A stretch of DNA of 6,798 nt from contig JAJPYK010000097.1 in the NCBI GenBank assembly GCA_021205005.1, forward strand, positions 1-6,798, in the 5' to 3' direction. Positions 1 to 6,010 of the stretch are shown piece by piece. How positions within the stretch are numbered: the first letter of the stretch is position 1; each line of letters opens with the position of its first letter. The position numbers and the translations under genes were made by a program. Source of the stretch: Paraprevotella sp. Its GTDB lineage: Bacteria > Bacteroidota > Bacteroidia > Bacteroidales > Bacteroidaceae. The notes below the pieces were generated by a model. It was not told the origin of the DNA and made no database searches. It was given only the letters and a program-made list of their open reading frames with translations.

Positions 1-5
1 ATGAC

Positions 6-13
6 TACCTTTG
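6..13 (+). promoter_or_regulatory. pheS: -7 box of the pheS promoter
   Basis: TACCTTTG matches the Bacteroidetes -7 consensus TAnnTTTG exactly. The matching -33 TTG would lie left of the window edge and cannot be seen. Transcription would start at about 18-20, leaving a leader of about 30 nt before the ATG at 49. This also argues against the in-frame ATG at position 1 as the real start of pheS, because it would lie upstream of the transcription start. Confidence 0.65.
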
Positions 14-48
14 CTAGGTTTTTTATAAGGAACAATACAATTCGAATT

Positions 49-1068
49 ATGATAGCTAAAATCCAGGAACTTTTGGAGCAAATCAAGGCTCTGCAAGCAT
101 CCACTCCCGAAGAAGTTGAAGCGCTGCGCATCAGATATTTAAGCAAAAAAGGTGTCATCAATGCGCTGATGGCCGATTTCAGGGATGTGCCTGCCGAACA
201 GAAAAAAGAAGTGGGCATGAAACTGAACGAGCTGAAGAACCAGGCTCAGGAGAAAATTGCAGCCTTGAAGGAAATCGTAGAAACCAAAGACGGCAACGAC
301 GATGACATCGACCTGACACGGACGGCGTATCCCATTACATTAGGTACGCGACATCCGTTAACCATCGTCAAGAACGAAATCGTGGACATCTTTTCGTGCC
401 TCGGTTTCACATTGGCCGAAGGTCCGGAAATTGAAGACGACTGGCACGTCTATTCATCCATGAACTTTGCCGACGACCATCCGGCCCGCGACATGCAGGA
501 CACGTTCTTCGTAGAAGCCCGTCCGGACATCGTGCTCCGTTCGCATACGTCATCCGTACAGGCCCGCGTCATGGAAAGTCAAAAACCTCCCATCCGCGTC
601 ATTTGTCCGGGTCGTGTCTACCGTAACGAGGCCATTTCGGCACGCGCACATTGTTTCTTCCATCAGGTCGAGGGGCTTTATATAGACAAGGATGTATCTT
701 TCACCGACCTGAAACAAGTCCTGCTCCTCTTTGCACAGGAAATGTTCGGCAAAGACACCCGGATCCGTCTCCGTCCCTCTTATTTCCCTTTCACCGTGCC
801 TTCTGCCGAAATGGACATAAGCTGCAACATCTGCGGCGGAAAAGGCTGCTCTTTCTGCAAGCATACGGGATGGGTGGAAATCCTCGGCTGCGGAATGGTA
901 GACCCTGCCGTATTGGAAGCCAACGGCATCGACAGCAAAGTCTATACCGGCTACGCTTTCGGAATGGGAATAGAACGGATCACCAATCTGAAATACCAAG
1001 TGAACGACTTGCGCATGTTCTCGGAAAATGATACCCGTTTCTTGGAAGAATTCAAGTCGGCCAATTGA
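49..1068 (+). CDS. pheS: Phenylalanine--tRNA ligase alpha subunit
   Basis: Catalytic alpha subunit of the (alpha-beta)2 phenylalanyl-tRNA synthetase in the cytoplasm; it charges tRNA-Phe using ATP and needs the beta subunit PheT, which is not in this window. I place the start at ATG 49 (MIAKIQELLEQ), giving 339 residues, normal for the family. The frame stays open to the ATG at 1, but that ATG precedes the putative -7 box. Residues 1-80 form the charged, helical tRNA-binding coiled coil. Class II synthetase motif 1 lies near 119-148 (GFTLAEGPEIEDDW), followed by HTSS at 166-169. Motif 2 begins at RVYRNE (189-194). A cysteine cluster follows (C259, C262, C267, C270), and motif 3 is GMGIER at 305-310. 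Ala303 in GYAFG matches the small residue that shapes the phenylalanine pocket in E. coli PheS. The gene is intact and 6 nt upstream of the transporter, suggesting co-transcription. Confidence 0.97.
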   Translation: MIAKIQELLEQIKALQASTPEEVEALRIRYLSKKGVINALMADFRDVPAEQKKEVGMKLNELKNQAQEKIAALKEIVETKDGNDDDIDLTRTAYPITLGTRHPLTIVKNEIVDIFSCLGFTLAEGPEIEDDWHVYSSMNFADDHPARDMQDTFFVEARPDIVLRSHTSSVQARVMESQKPPIRVICPGRVYRNEAISARAHCFFHQVEGLYIDKDVSFTDLKQVLLLFAQEMFGKDTRIRLRPSYFPFTVPSAEMDISCNICGGKGCSFCKHTGWVEILGCGMVDPAVLEANGIDSKVYTGYAFGMGIERITNLKYQVNDLRMFSENDTRFLEEFKSAN

Positions 1069-1074
1069 CATTCC

Positions 1075-2270
1075 GTGGGCGACAAGCTGATCACACGAAG
1101 TTATATCTGCATACTGGCAGCCAATTTCCTACTCTATTTCGGTTTTTGGCTGCTGGTTCCGGTTTTGCCCTTTTATCTGAAAGAAACCTTTTCGTGCAGC
1201 AAAACCCTCATCGGCACCATCTTGAGTTGCTACACGGTATCAGCCTTATGTACACGCCCCTTCATGGGATACCTCTACGACGGATTTGCACGCAAACCTA
1301 TTTACATAGCGGCTTATTTCGTATTTACCAGCATATTCGTAGGCAATATTTTTGCCGGTCTGATGGCCATCTTCATCATGCTGCGCGTCGTGCACGGCAT
1401 CGCATTCGGCACAGTGACGGTGGGCGGCAATACGTTGGTGATCGACATCACGCCTTCCAACCATAGAGGAACTGCGCTCGGCTACTACGGACTGACCAAC
1501 AACATCGCCATGAGCATCGGACCCATGACAGGCCTCTTCCTGCACGATTCTCAGTTAAGCTACAAATGGATTTTCTGCATCAGCCTGCTGACGTGCGTCC
1601 TCGGATTCATCGCCGCTCTGATGGTCAAGGCTCCGCGCAAAGTACCGGTCAAACGTCCCCCCGTATCTCTCGACCGCTTTATCCTGCTAAAGGGCATTCC
1701 CGCAGGCATCGCCCGGCTTCTTCTGTCCATACCCTACGGGGCCACAACCAACTACGTGGCTGTATACGCACGGGAAATCGGACTTCAAGTCCACACGGGT
1801 TTCTTTTTCACGCTGATGGCCGTTGGTGAGGGCATCAGCCGTCTGTTTGCCGGAAAATACGTAGACCGCGGCTATATCACGCAAACCATCTCCGACTGCT
1901 TTTATGTGGTCATCGTAGCTTTTTTCCTGCTCTCCTGTTGTGCCACGCTCTTCACCTACAGTCTCGCATGGTGCGTTTTCATATTTTATCTCGTCCCCCT
2001 TATGCTGGGCGTCGGTTTCGGCGTCATGTTTCCGGCCTATAATACGCTCTATGTCAATTTGGCCCCTAACATCCAAAGGGGCACAGCCACAAGCACTTAC
2101 GTGACTTCATGGACGTTGGTGTGGGACTGGGCGTCTCCACGGGCGGTTACATTGCCGAACACTATGCCTTCAACGCCGTTTATTTGTTCGGAAGCATACT
2201 TTGCCTCGTGTCCATGCTCTTTTTCAATCTCTACGTAACTCCTCATTTTCAACGCAATAAGATGCGCTGA
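1075..2270 (+). pseudogene. Major facilitator superfamily transporter, frameshifted near the 3' end
   Basis: Inner-membrane transporter of unknown substrate, probably a drug- or sugar-efflux type MFS protein. Translation starts at GTG 1075, 6 nt after the pheS stop, so it is probably co-transcribed. About ten membrane helices are seen in residues 1-320. MFS motif A follows helix 2 (G65-x3-D69-x3-R73-K-P), with its second-half echo G260-x3-D264. The frame is normal up to Trp346 (TGG 2110-2112), then shifts. As read it ends at 2238 with 387 residues and a 41-residue tail unlike a membrane protein. One extra G after 2112 restores DVGVGLGVSTGGYIAEH, then a hydrophobic helix (FNAVYLFGSILCLVSMLFF) and a stop at 2268-2270, giving 398 residues, the usual size. 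The loss therefore affects helices 11 and 12. It is either a real recent inactivation or a base-calling error in a GGG run; the intact reading after the shift means it is recent in either case. Confidence 0.85.
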
Positions 2271-2342
2271 AGCAATTTATTTTCCCGACGGGTCTGCCAT
2301 ATTGTCAGTCAAACGTCTCTCTACGGCAGTTTTGTAATCACA

Positions 2343-2368
2343 AAGAAATCTCAAGGGCCCGATTTCTT
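2343..2368. repeat. 8-bp inverted repeat in the spacer after the transporter
   Basis: AAGAAATC (2343-2350) and GATTTCTT (2361-2368) are perfect reverse complements around a 10-nt loop holding GGGCCC. The position, 70 nt after the restored transporter stop, would suit a transcription terminator, but no uninterrupted T run follows, so the role is uncertain. I see no gene in the rest of 2271-2552 beyond this and the promoter and leader of the next unit. Confidence 0.35.
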
Positions 2369-2418
2369 GATTTACGTCAATTATTCAGGCCCATTTCGGC
2401 ATTTCGAGCCCTAAACTC

Positions 2419-2449
2419 TTGTATCACTACCATTTTGGCCGTACCTTTG
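2419..2449 (+). promoter_or_regulatory. Consensus promoter for the small membrane protein unit
   Basis: TTG (2419-2421), a 20-bp spacer and TACCTTTG (2442-2449) match the Bacteroidetes -33/-7 consensus fully. Transcription would begin at about 2455, giving an unusually long A-rich leader of about 98 nt before the ATG at 2553. Confidence 0.7.
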
Positions 2450-2510
2450 CAGTGTCATAAGAAGAAAAAAGGTTATTAAAAGAGACCGAAACTTATTTAG
2501 GTAGAGGTTT

Positions 2511-2546
2511 TAAAGGTAAAAGGATTGTTTAATTAAAAAGGTAAAA
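2511..2546 (+). repeat. Repeated AAAGGTAAAA motif in the leader
   Basis: AAAGGTAAAA occurs twice, at about 2514 and 2538, the second copy inside a longer A-rich block just before the start codon. The second copy can act as the A-rich ribosome-binding stretch typical of this phylum. A looser AAAAGGTTATTAAAA lies near 2468. No start codon with a useful reading frame is seen in the leader. Confidence 0.4.
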
Positions 2547-2552
2547 AAGATT

Positions 2553-2738
2553 ATGATGACGACAATGAGTATTATGCTGTTTGCCGTGATACTTATGGCA
2601 GCAGTGCTTGTGGTACTTTTCGCAGTAGTAATGATGTCCGGGACATACAAAGAGTCCAAATTAGACAAAGATTTGTTTGCATCCAGCACATCCATGTGGT
2701 TCGGTAAAGGATACGTCCGCACCGGAGCCACCTGCTAA
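2553..2738 (+). CDS. Small single-helix membrane protein, function unknown
   Basis: A 61-residue protein that I do not recognise. Residues 5-28 are almost wholly hydrophobic (I, L, V, F, A, M) and form one clear membrane helix. A polar tail of about 33 residues follows, with a charged patch (KESKLDKD, 33-40), then an aromatic and basic end, finishing with Cys61. There is no lipobox or signal peptidase site, so it is probably an inner-membrane anchor peptide. Reality of the gene is supported by its context rather than by homology: a consensus promoter 104 nt upstream, an A-rich ribosome-binding stretch immediately before the tandem ATG codons (2553 and 2556), and a strong hairpin terminator downstream with no other sizeable gene between. 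The start could be either ATG. The opposite strand also has an open frame here, but without promoter support. Confidence 0.6.
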   Translation: MMTTMSIMLFAVILMAAVLVVLFAVVMMSGTYKESKLDKDLFASSTSMWFGKGYVRTGATC

Positions 2739-2748
2739 GAGACACAAG

Positions 2749-2793
2749 ATGAAGAGAAGAAAAGTAAGAAACAGTAAAAAACAAGTTAAGTAG
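2749..2793 (+). CDS. Possible 14-residue basic peptide
   Basis: ATG 2749 opens a frame encoding MKRRKVRNSKKQVK before TAG at 2791-2793. Eight of 14 residues are Lys or Arg. It lies 10 nt after the stop of the 61-residue membrane protein and before the shared terminator, so it could be translated from the same message. A-rich DNA gives Lys codons by chance and the ribosome-binding signal is weak, so this is tentative. Confidence 0.2.
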   Translation: MKRRKVRNSKKQVK

Positions 2794-2802
2794 AAATTTA
2801 TA

Positions 2803-2853
2803 AAAAGCCAAAAGGCGGGCGAGGATGCGAATCCCTGTCCGCCTTTTGCTTTT
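2803..2853 (+). terminator. Structured intrinsic terminator of the small-protein unit
   Basis: AAAAGGCGG (2810-2818) pairs perfectly with CCGCCTTTT (2839-2847). The stem extends by AAAAGC/GCTTTT (2803-2808 with 2848-2853) past one bulged C at 2809. The apical 20 nt fold again as GGAT-GCGA-ATCC (2823-2834), a stem closed by a GNRA tetraloop above an internal loop. The 3' side of the stem is T-rich (TTTTGCTTTT), as in a rho-independent terminator. Confidence 0.75.
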
Positions 2854-2926
2854 CCTATGCGATAAGCGCACGAGATACAAAATAGGAAAAGCTCCGAAGT
2901 CGCATCGCAAAAACCGGCCCCCATCG

Positions 2927-2956
2927 TTCGTTTCTGCATTTTAATTCCTATTTTTG
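2927..2956 (+). promoter_or_regulatory. Promoter of the thioesterase gene
   Basis: TATTTTTG (2949-2956) matches TAnnTTTG. A near-consensus TTC (2927-2929, instead of TTG) lies 19 bp upstream. The start point would be about 2962, giving a leader of some 24 nt that holds an A-rich stretch (AAAAAGAAAAG) before the ATG at 2986. Confidence 0.5.
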
Positions 2957-2985
2957 TCCCGTGATAACCCCTAAAAAGAAAAGAC

Positions 2986-3369
2986 ATGGAAACAGGATTG
3001 ACCCATACCAGCACGCTCACCGTCGAAAGCCGGCATCTGGCCGTTCACGTGGGCAGCGGAGATCTGGAAGTTTTAGCCACCCCCATCATGGCGGCCTTGA
3101 TGGAAAACGCAGCGATGATGGCCGTAAAAGAGGCTTTGGATGAAGGAATGACCACCGTAGGAGGGCATCTCAGCACGTCCCATATCAAACCGACGGCCCC
3201 GGGACAGACCGTCTGTGCCACAGCTACGTTGACCGCAGTAGACGGGCGCAAACTGACATTCAAAGTGACGGCCCGCGACGAATATGGCACGATAGGCGAA
3301 GGCGAACATATCCGCTTCATCGTAGACCGACAGAAATTCATGGCTAAACTGCAGGCTCAGACGCACTGA
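2986..3369 (+). CDS. Hotdog-fold acyl-CoA thioesterase, FlK-like
   Basis: A 127-residue single-domain hotdog protein, the normal size for the fluoroacetyl-CoA thioesterase (FlK) group. Compared with Streptomyces cattleya FlK as I remember it, the catalytic residues Thr42, Glu50 and His76 correspond to Thr32 (in ATPIM), Glu40 (in LMEN) and His66 (in STSH) with identical spacing, and Gly59 matches Gly69. The family motif HxxPTxPG (66-73) and the closing FxAK (118-121) are also present. Hotdog enzymes of this type are cytoplasmic and hydrolyse CoA thioesters. Most homologues outside fluoroacetate producers probably act on ordinary short acyl-CoAs, so the substrate here is unknown. The gene stands alone, between its own promoter and a convergent lipoprotein gene. 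It starts at ATG 2986 after an A-rich leader, with no competing start nearby. Confidence 0.85.
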   Translation: METGLTHTSTLTVESRHLAVHVGSGDLEVLATPIMAALMENAAMMAVKEALDEGMTTVGGHLSTSHIKPTAPGQTVCATATLTAVDGRKLTFKVTARDEYGTIGEGEHIRFIVDRQKFMAKLQAQTH

Positions 3370-3418
3370 AAAACCGGAACCCGGCCATTGGCGTAAAAAG
3401 GCCTGCCGCACAATACGG

Positions 3419-3462
3419 AATTTTTCTCCGCAGATTGAGAAATTTTTCTCCGCAGATTGAAA
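3419..3462. repeat. 22-bp tandem repeat, two copies
   Basis: Two units of 22 bp (3419-3440 and 3441-3462) are identical except for one G/A difference at unit position 21. Each contains AATTTTTCTCCGCAGATTGA. They lie 50 bp after the thioesterase stop in the convergent intergenic region. Confidence 0.8.
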
Positions 3463-3483
3463 AATCGTTTGGCGTAGAAAAAT
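3442..3483. repeat. Inverted partial copy of the 22-bp unit
   Basis: ATTTTTCTCCGC (3442-3453) in the second repeat unit is the reverse complement of GCGTAGAAAAAT (3472-3483) at 11 of 12 positions, with an 18-nt loop. The region therefore carries two direct and one inverted copy of the core. It could fold as a terminator-like hairpin in either direction. Confidence 0.55.
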
Positions 3484-3488
3484 AAAGC

Positions 3489-3527
3489 CCTCTCTCCCGC
3501 TCCTTTTTGAAAAAAGAAAAAGAGAGG
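3489..3527. repeat. Imperfect hairpin in the convergent intergenic region
   Basis: CCTCTCT (3489-3495) pairs with AGAGAGG (3521-3527), with an inner CTTTTT/AAAAAG pairing at 3503-3516. Read on the minus strand it is followed by a T-rich stretch, so it could act as a second terminator for the lipoprotein gene. Confidence 0.35.
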
Positions 3528-3540
3528 AAATAAAACTTCA

Positions 3541-3576
3541 CAGGGCTACATTTCTTCATGTGGAAATGTAGCCCTG
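3541..3576 (-). terminator. Strong hairpin terminator downstream of the lipoprotein gene
   Basis: CAGGGCTACATTTC (3541-3554) and GAAATGTAGCCCTG (3563-3576) form a perfect 14-bp stem with an 8-nt loop, 38 nt past the stop of the minus-strand lipoprotein gene. On the minus strand it is followed by TGAAGTTTTATTTCC, which is T-rich. On the plus strand no T run follows, so minus is the likely direction, although a stem this stable may block convergent transcription too. Confidence 0.7.
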
Positions 3577-3614
3577 CAAACACAAACTCCGGCGATGAGA
3601 TGCCGTGAAACCGC

Positions 3615-4193
3615 TCATTGAACTTGTGGAACGACCTCCGACTTCATATTGACCATTCTTACGCACTTGGGCGTCTCTTTCCGGGAAGATTCTACACTGA
3701 GAGAATCTTCTCCTATGCCGCGCCGATAAGAATAGCTGTCGCCATAATAACCATACTGATTCCAATAACGGTCATAATTACGCAAGGTGAACCATGTGGA
3801 GGAGTATATCCCGTCCATATAGCCCTTGAAATAGTCGGAAGAAAGGCTGTAATCGCGAATGTCACAATCTAAATCCGGATCGTCAAAACGCAAGTAAATC
3901 ATTCCGTTACGCACCATCCACGTAAAATTATGTTCCACCGTAGCCATCCGTCCGCCGTAAGTGTAATAATAATCCGTCTCATAACCGTATCCCTGCGTAT
4001 AATCGCCGTAATCATCGGGTACGAAATCCAGATCCGATTCCACGGCCTTCTGCCCGTCGACCATCATACCCAAGTCTCCGAACCAACGGGCCGACAGAAG
4101 ATACCCCCGATGTGAGTCGTTCTCCTCGCATCCGCAAAAAATGGCTGTCAGGCAGCACACGATGGCAATTTTACCATATTCTATCCATTTCAT
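3615..4193 (-). CDS. Small tyrosine-rich lipoprotein, function unknown
   Basis: A 192-residue protein with a short lipoprotein signal: MKWIEYGK, a hydrophobic stretch to residue 19, then FCGC, making Cys22 the probable lipidated residue. Glu-Glu-Asn-Asp follows it. Acidic residues directly after the cysteine are a known surface-export feature of Bacteroidetes lipoproteins, so outer-membrane surface display is possible. The mature part has two tyrosine clusters (Y62-Y79, eight Tyr in 18 residues; Y140-Y156, seven in 17) and alternating hydrophobic strands (FTWMVRNGMIYLRFDD, 90-105), suggesting a beta-rich, perhaps lipocalin-like fold. I do not recognise a named family. A good promoter lies 29 bp upstream and a strong hairpin follows, so it is a single-gene unit separate from pyrD. 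ATG 4193 is the only start that gives a complete signal peptide. Confidence 0.8.
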   Translation of the reverse strand: MKWIEYGKIAIVCCLTAIFCGCEENDSHRGYLLSARWFGDLGMMVDGQKAVESDLDFVPDDYGDYTQGYGYETDYYYTYGGRMATVEHNFTWMVRNGMIYLRFDDPDLDCDIRDYSLSSDYFKGYMDGIYSSTWFTLRNYDRYWNQYGYYGDSYSYRRGIGEDSLSVESSRKETPKCVRMVNMKSEVVPQVQ

Positions 4194-4221
4194 CTTTCTG
4201 TCTGTTTAAGCATTCTATCCG

Positions 4222-4253
4222 CAAATATACACATTAATGTAACATATATGCAA
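4222..4253 (-). promoter_or_regulatory. Promoter of the lipoprotein gene
   Basis: On the minus strand, TTG (4253-4251, within TTTG 4254-4251) is followed after a 21-bp spacer by TATATTTG (4229-4222). This is a full Bacteroidetes -33/-7 match, 28 bp before the ATG at 4193, and gives the gene its own transcription start after pyrD. Confidence 0.7.
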
Positions 4254-4256
4254 AGA

Positions 4257-4290
4257 AAAACCCGATTAATAAATAGGGAAAACCCGATTA
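4257..4290. repeat. 12-bp direct repeat at the pyrD 3' end
   Basis: AAAACCCGATTA occurs at 4257-4268 and 4279-4290, 22 bp apart. The second copy contains the pyrD stop codon. On the minus strand each copy reads TAATCGGGTTTT, and GGGTTTTCCC within it can form only a weak 3-bp stem. I cannot say whether it is a terminator or a chance duplication. Confidence 0.45.
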
Positions 4291-5199
4291 TTCTTCCAGC
4301 GCACCGATAATCTCGCGTACGCTGTGACAACCGTGCCGCTCCAAATACTCGTCTATCCCGCGGGCTACTTTGACGGTTACGGCAGGATCGATGAAGTTTG
4401 CCGTACCGATTTCCACGGCCGTTGCTCCGGCCAAAAGGAATTCGACGGCATCGCGTGCGTTCATGATGCCGCCCAATCCCACCACGGGAATCTTTACCGC
4501 CTTGGCCACCTGCCACACCATACGGAGGGCCACAGGCTTCACGGCCGGACCGCTCAACCCACCGGTGGAAATGGACAATACGGGACGACGTCTTTCTACG
4601 TCGATCGCCATACCCATCAGCGTGTTGATCAGGCTCACGGAATCCGCTCCCGCATCTTCTACGCTGCGGGCAATGGAGGCCACATCCGTCACGTTGGGCG
4701 AGAGTTTGACGATCAGTGTCTTCCCGTAAACCTTACGCACAGCTCCCACCACCGAGGCCGCTCCCTCGGGCGTCACGCCGAAAGCCATGCCGCCTTGTTT
4801 GACGTTAGGACAGGAAATGTTCAGTTCAATGGCCGGGATATGCTCCAATTCATTGATTCTGGCCGCACATTCCGCATAGTCCTCGCAACACGATCCGGAT
4901 ACGTTGACGATCATGTTCGTACGGATATCCTGAATGCGGGGATATATATGCTCGCAAAAATAATCCACTCCTTTGTTATGCACTCCTACGCAATTCAGCA
5001 TGCCTTGCGGCGTTTCCGCCATACGCGGATAGGGATTGCCTTCGCGAGGATTCAAGGTTGTTCCTTTCACGATAATTCCCCCGATATCCTCCAAACGGAC
5101 GAAATCCGAAAATTCCAATCCGTAGCCGAAAGTACCGGAAGCCGTCATTACGGGGTTCTTCAACAGCAAACTCCCTATATTCACCCTTAAATCTGCCAT
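4288..5199 (-). CDS. pyrD: Dihydroorotate dehydrogenase, class 1B catalytic subunit
   Basis: FMN-containing catalytic subunit that oxidises dihydroorotate to orotate, the fourth step of UMP synthesis, in the cytoplasm. The 303-residue length suits the class. Residues 17-27 ([11 protein letters not shown]) and K45 (IIVKGTT) line the FMN site, followed by NPYPRM at 55-60. The loop [13 protein letters not shown] (125-137) holds Cys130, the catalytic base that marks class 1 enzymes; class 2 enzymes use Ser. IVKLSPN and [10 protein letters not shown] follow, and IPVVGLGGI plus the AVEIGTA stretch form the phosphate-binding end of the TIM barrel. The upstream PyrK partner makes this class 1B, which passes electrons to NAD+ through FAD and an iron-sulfur cluster. 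Its ATG overlaps the end of pyrK by 13 bp, so translation is probably coupled. Confidence 0.96.
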   Translation of the reverse strand: MADLRVNIGSLLLKNPVMTASGTFGYGLEFSDFVRLEDIGGIIVKGTTLNPREGNPYPRMAETPQGMLNCVGVHNKGVDYFCEHIYPRIQDIRTNMIVNVSGSCCEDYAECAARINELEHIPAIELNISCPNVKQGGMAFGVTPEGAASVVGAVRKVYGKTLIVKLSPNVTDVASIARSVEDAGADSVSLINTLMGMAIDVERRRPVLSISTGGLSGPAVKPVALRMVWQVAKAVKIPVVGLGGIMNARDAVEFLLAGATAVEIGTANFIDPAVTVKVARGIDEYLERHGCHSVREIIGALEE

Positions 5200-5963
5200 A
5201 ATAATCTATTTGTATTAAACACGGGACCTTCTTTACATACGCACAAATGCCCTTCAGTCGTATTCTCCACACAGCACAAACAGGCTCCGACTCCGCAGGC
5301 CATAAGATTCTCCAGCGAAACCTCGCATTCCGCTCCCTCCGCCTTGGCCTGTCGCGCCACAGCCACCATCATCGGCTTAGGTCCGCAAGTGGCCACACGA
5401 TCAAAACGTTCGCTCTGCCATACGGAATGCTGTGTCACAAAGCCTTTCTCACCGAGCGAACCGTCTTCTGTCGTAATATACACCTTGCCTAATGCCCGAA
5501 ACATATCCAATTGCATCAAATCGCCTGCCGAACGCCCGCCGAGCAAAAAAGAGGGCCGGCACCCTTTCTCCGCCATTTTCTTCCCCATATAAAGCAAAGG
5601 CGCCGTACCTACTCCCCCGCCTACAAGCAACACGTTTTCTTCGACCGAATCCGGCAGCGTAAATCCCTTGCCCAAAGGCATCACGACATTAAGCTTATCG
5701 CCCACCGATAACTTCCCCAAGCGGCGTGTACCGTCACCGACTTCGTGAATAAGGAACCATACTTCATTTTTTTCTTCATCCACATAATTGATCGAAATGG
5801 GACGCCGCAGAAAAGTCGTATCCGATCCTTCCACTTTCAATTCGGCAAACTGTCCGGGAAACATGGGAGGCAAAGGCTTCCCATCGGTTAATTTCAGCAG
5901 TATATACCCCTCCCGCAAACGTTCATTGGCCGTCACGACAAGGTCTAAAATGTATTTCATCAT
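5187..5963 (-). CDS. pyrK: Dihydroorotate dehydrogenase electron transfer subunit
   Basis: FAD and [2Fe-2S] subunit of the class 1B dihydroorotate dehydrogenase heterotetramer; it carries electrons from the FMN of PyrD to NAD+. The 258 residues follow the ferredoxin reductase layout. A beta-barrel FAD domain carries RRPIS at 53-57, and the pyridine nucleotide domain carries [12 protein letters not shown] (115-126) and CGPKPMM (193-199). The C-terminal cluster motif is C223-x4-C228-x2-C231-x11-C243 (C230 and C241 are additional cysteines). All expected ligands are present, so the enzyme should work. Two ATGs, 5963 and 5960, could serve as start; I use the first. The end overlaps pyrD in another frame. 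A -7 box and two palindromes lie in its leader. Confidence 0.95.
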   Translation of the reverse strand: MMKYILDLVVTANERLREGYILLKLTDGKPLPPMFPGQFAELKVEGSDTTFLRRPISINYVDEEKNEVWFLIHEVGDGTRRLGKLSVGDKLNVVMPLGKGFTLPDSVEENVLLVGGGVGTAPLLYMGKKMAEKGCRPSFLLGGRSAGDLMQLDMFRALGKVYITTEDGSLGEKGFVTQHSVWQSERFDRVATCGPKPMMVAVARQAKAEGAECEVSLENLMACGVGACLCCVENTTEGHLCVCKEGPVFNTNRLLWQI

Positions 5964-5975
5964 ATATAATATATG
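5961..5975. repeat. pyrK: AT-rich palindrome overlapping the pyrK start codon
   Basis: CATATATAATATATG is a palindrome of two 7-bp arms around one central base. On the minus strand its last three bases are the pyrK ATG (5963-5961). In RNA it could fold as a 5-bp stem with a 5-nt loop that partly hides the start codon; all pairs but one are A-U, so the fold would be weak. Confidence 0.4.
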
Positions 5976-5984
5976 TATTTAACA

Positions 5985-5998
5985 GGTATGTCCATACC
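5985..5998. promoter_or_regulatory. Candidate operator at the pyrKD transcription start
   Basis: GGTATG (5985-5990) and CATACC (5993-5998) are perfect inverted arms separated by TC. The site begins 4 bp downstream of the -7 box on the minus strand, so it covers the predicted transcription start. It could bind a repressor or form a hairpin at the very 5' end of the message. No regulator of it can be named from the sequence. Confidence 0.4.
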
Positions 5999-6002
5999 CG
6001 TA

Positions 6003-6010
6003 CAAAGATA
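6003..6010 (-). promoter_or_regulatory. -7 box of the pyrKD promoter
   Basis: TATCTTTG on the minus strand matches the -7 consensus 39 bp before the pyrK ATG. I do not find a TTG at the usual 19-21 bp upstream distance, so the promoter is weaker than the others here or needs an activator. Confidence 0.5.

Noticed and set aside
1..48. ATG at position 1 as the start of pheS
   Set aside because: The extra 16 residues do not look like the start of PheS, and the ATG precedes a -7 consensus box at 6-13, so it would not be transcribed.
550..1071. 173-residue open frame on the minus strand inside pheS
   Set aside because: Antisense shadow of PheS motifs 2 and 3; no promoter or recognisable domain.
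2105..2115. Programmed ribosomal frameshift in the transporter
   Set aside because: No slippery heptamer or downstream pseudoknot is seen, and members of this family are normally encoded in one frame.
2510..2731. 73-residue open frame on the minus strand with a hydrophobic end
   Set aside because: It mirrors the plus-strand membrane peptide. The promoter, ribosome-binding stretch and terminator all support the plus strand.
4324..5190. 288-residue open frame on the plus strand across pyrD
   Set aside because: It is antisense to a well-conserved enzyme, and its composition (many His, Arg and Gly) shows no family features.
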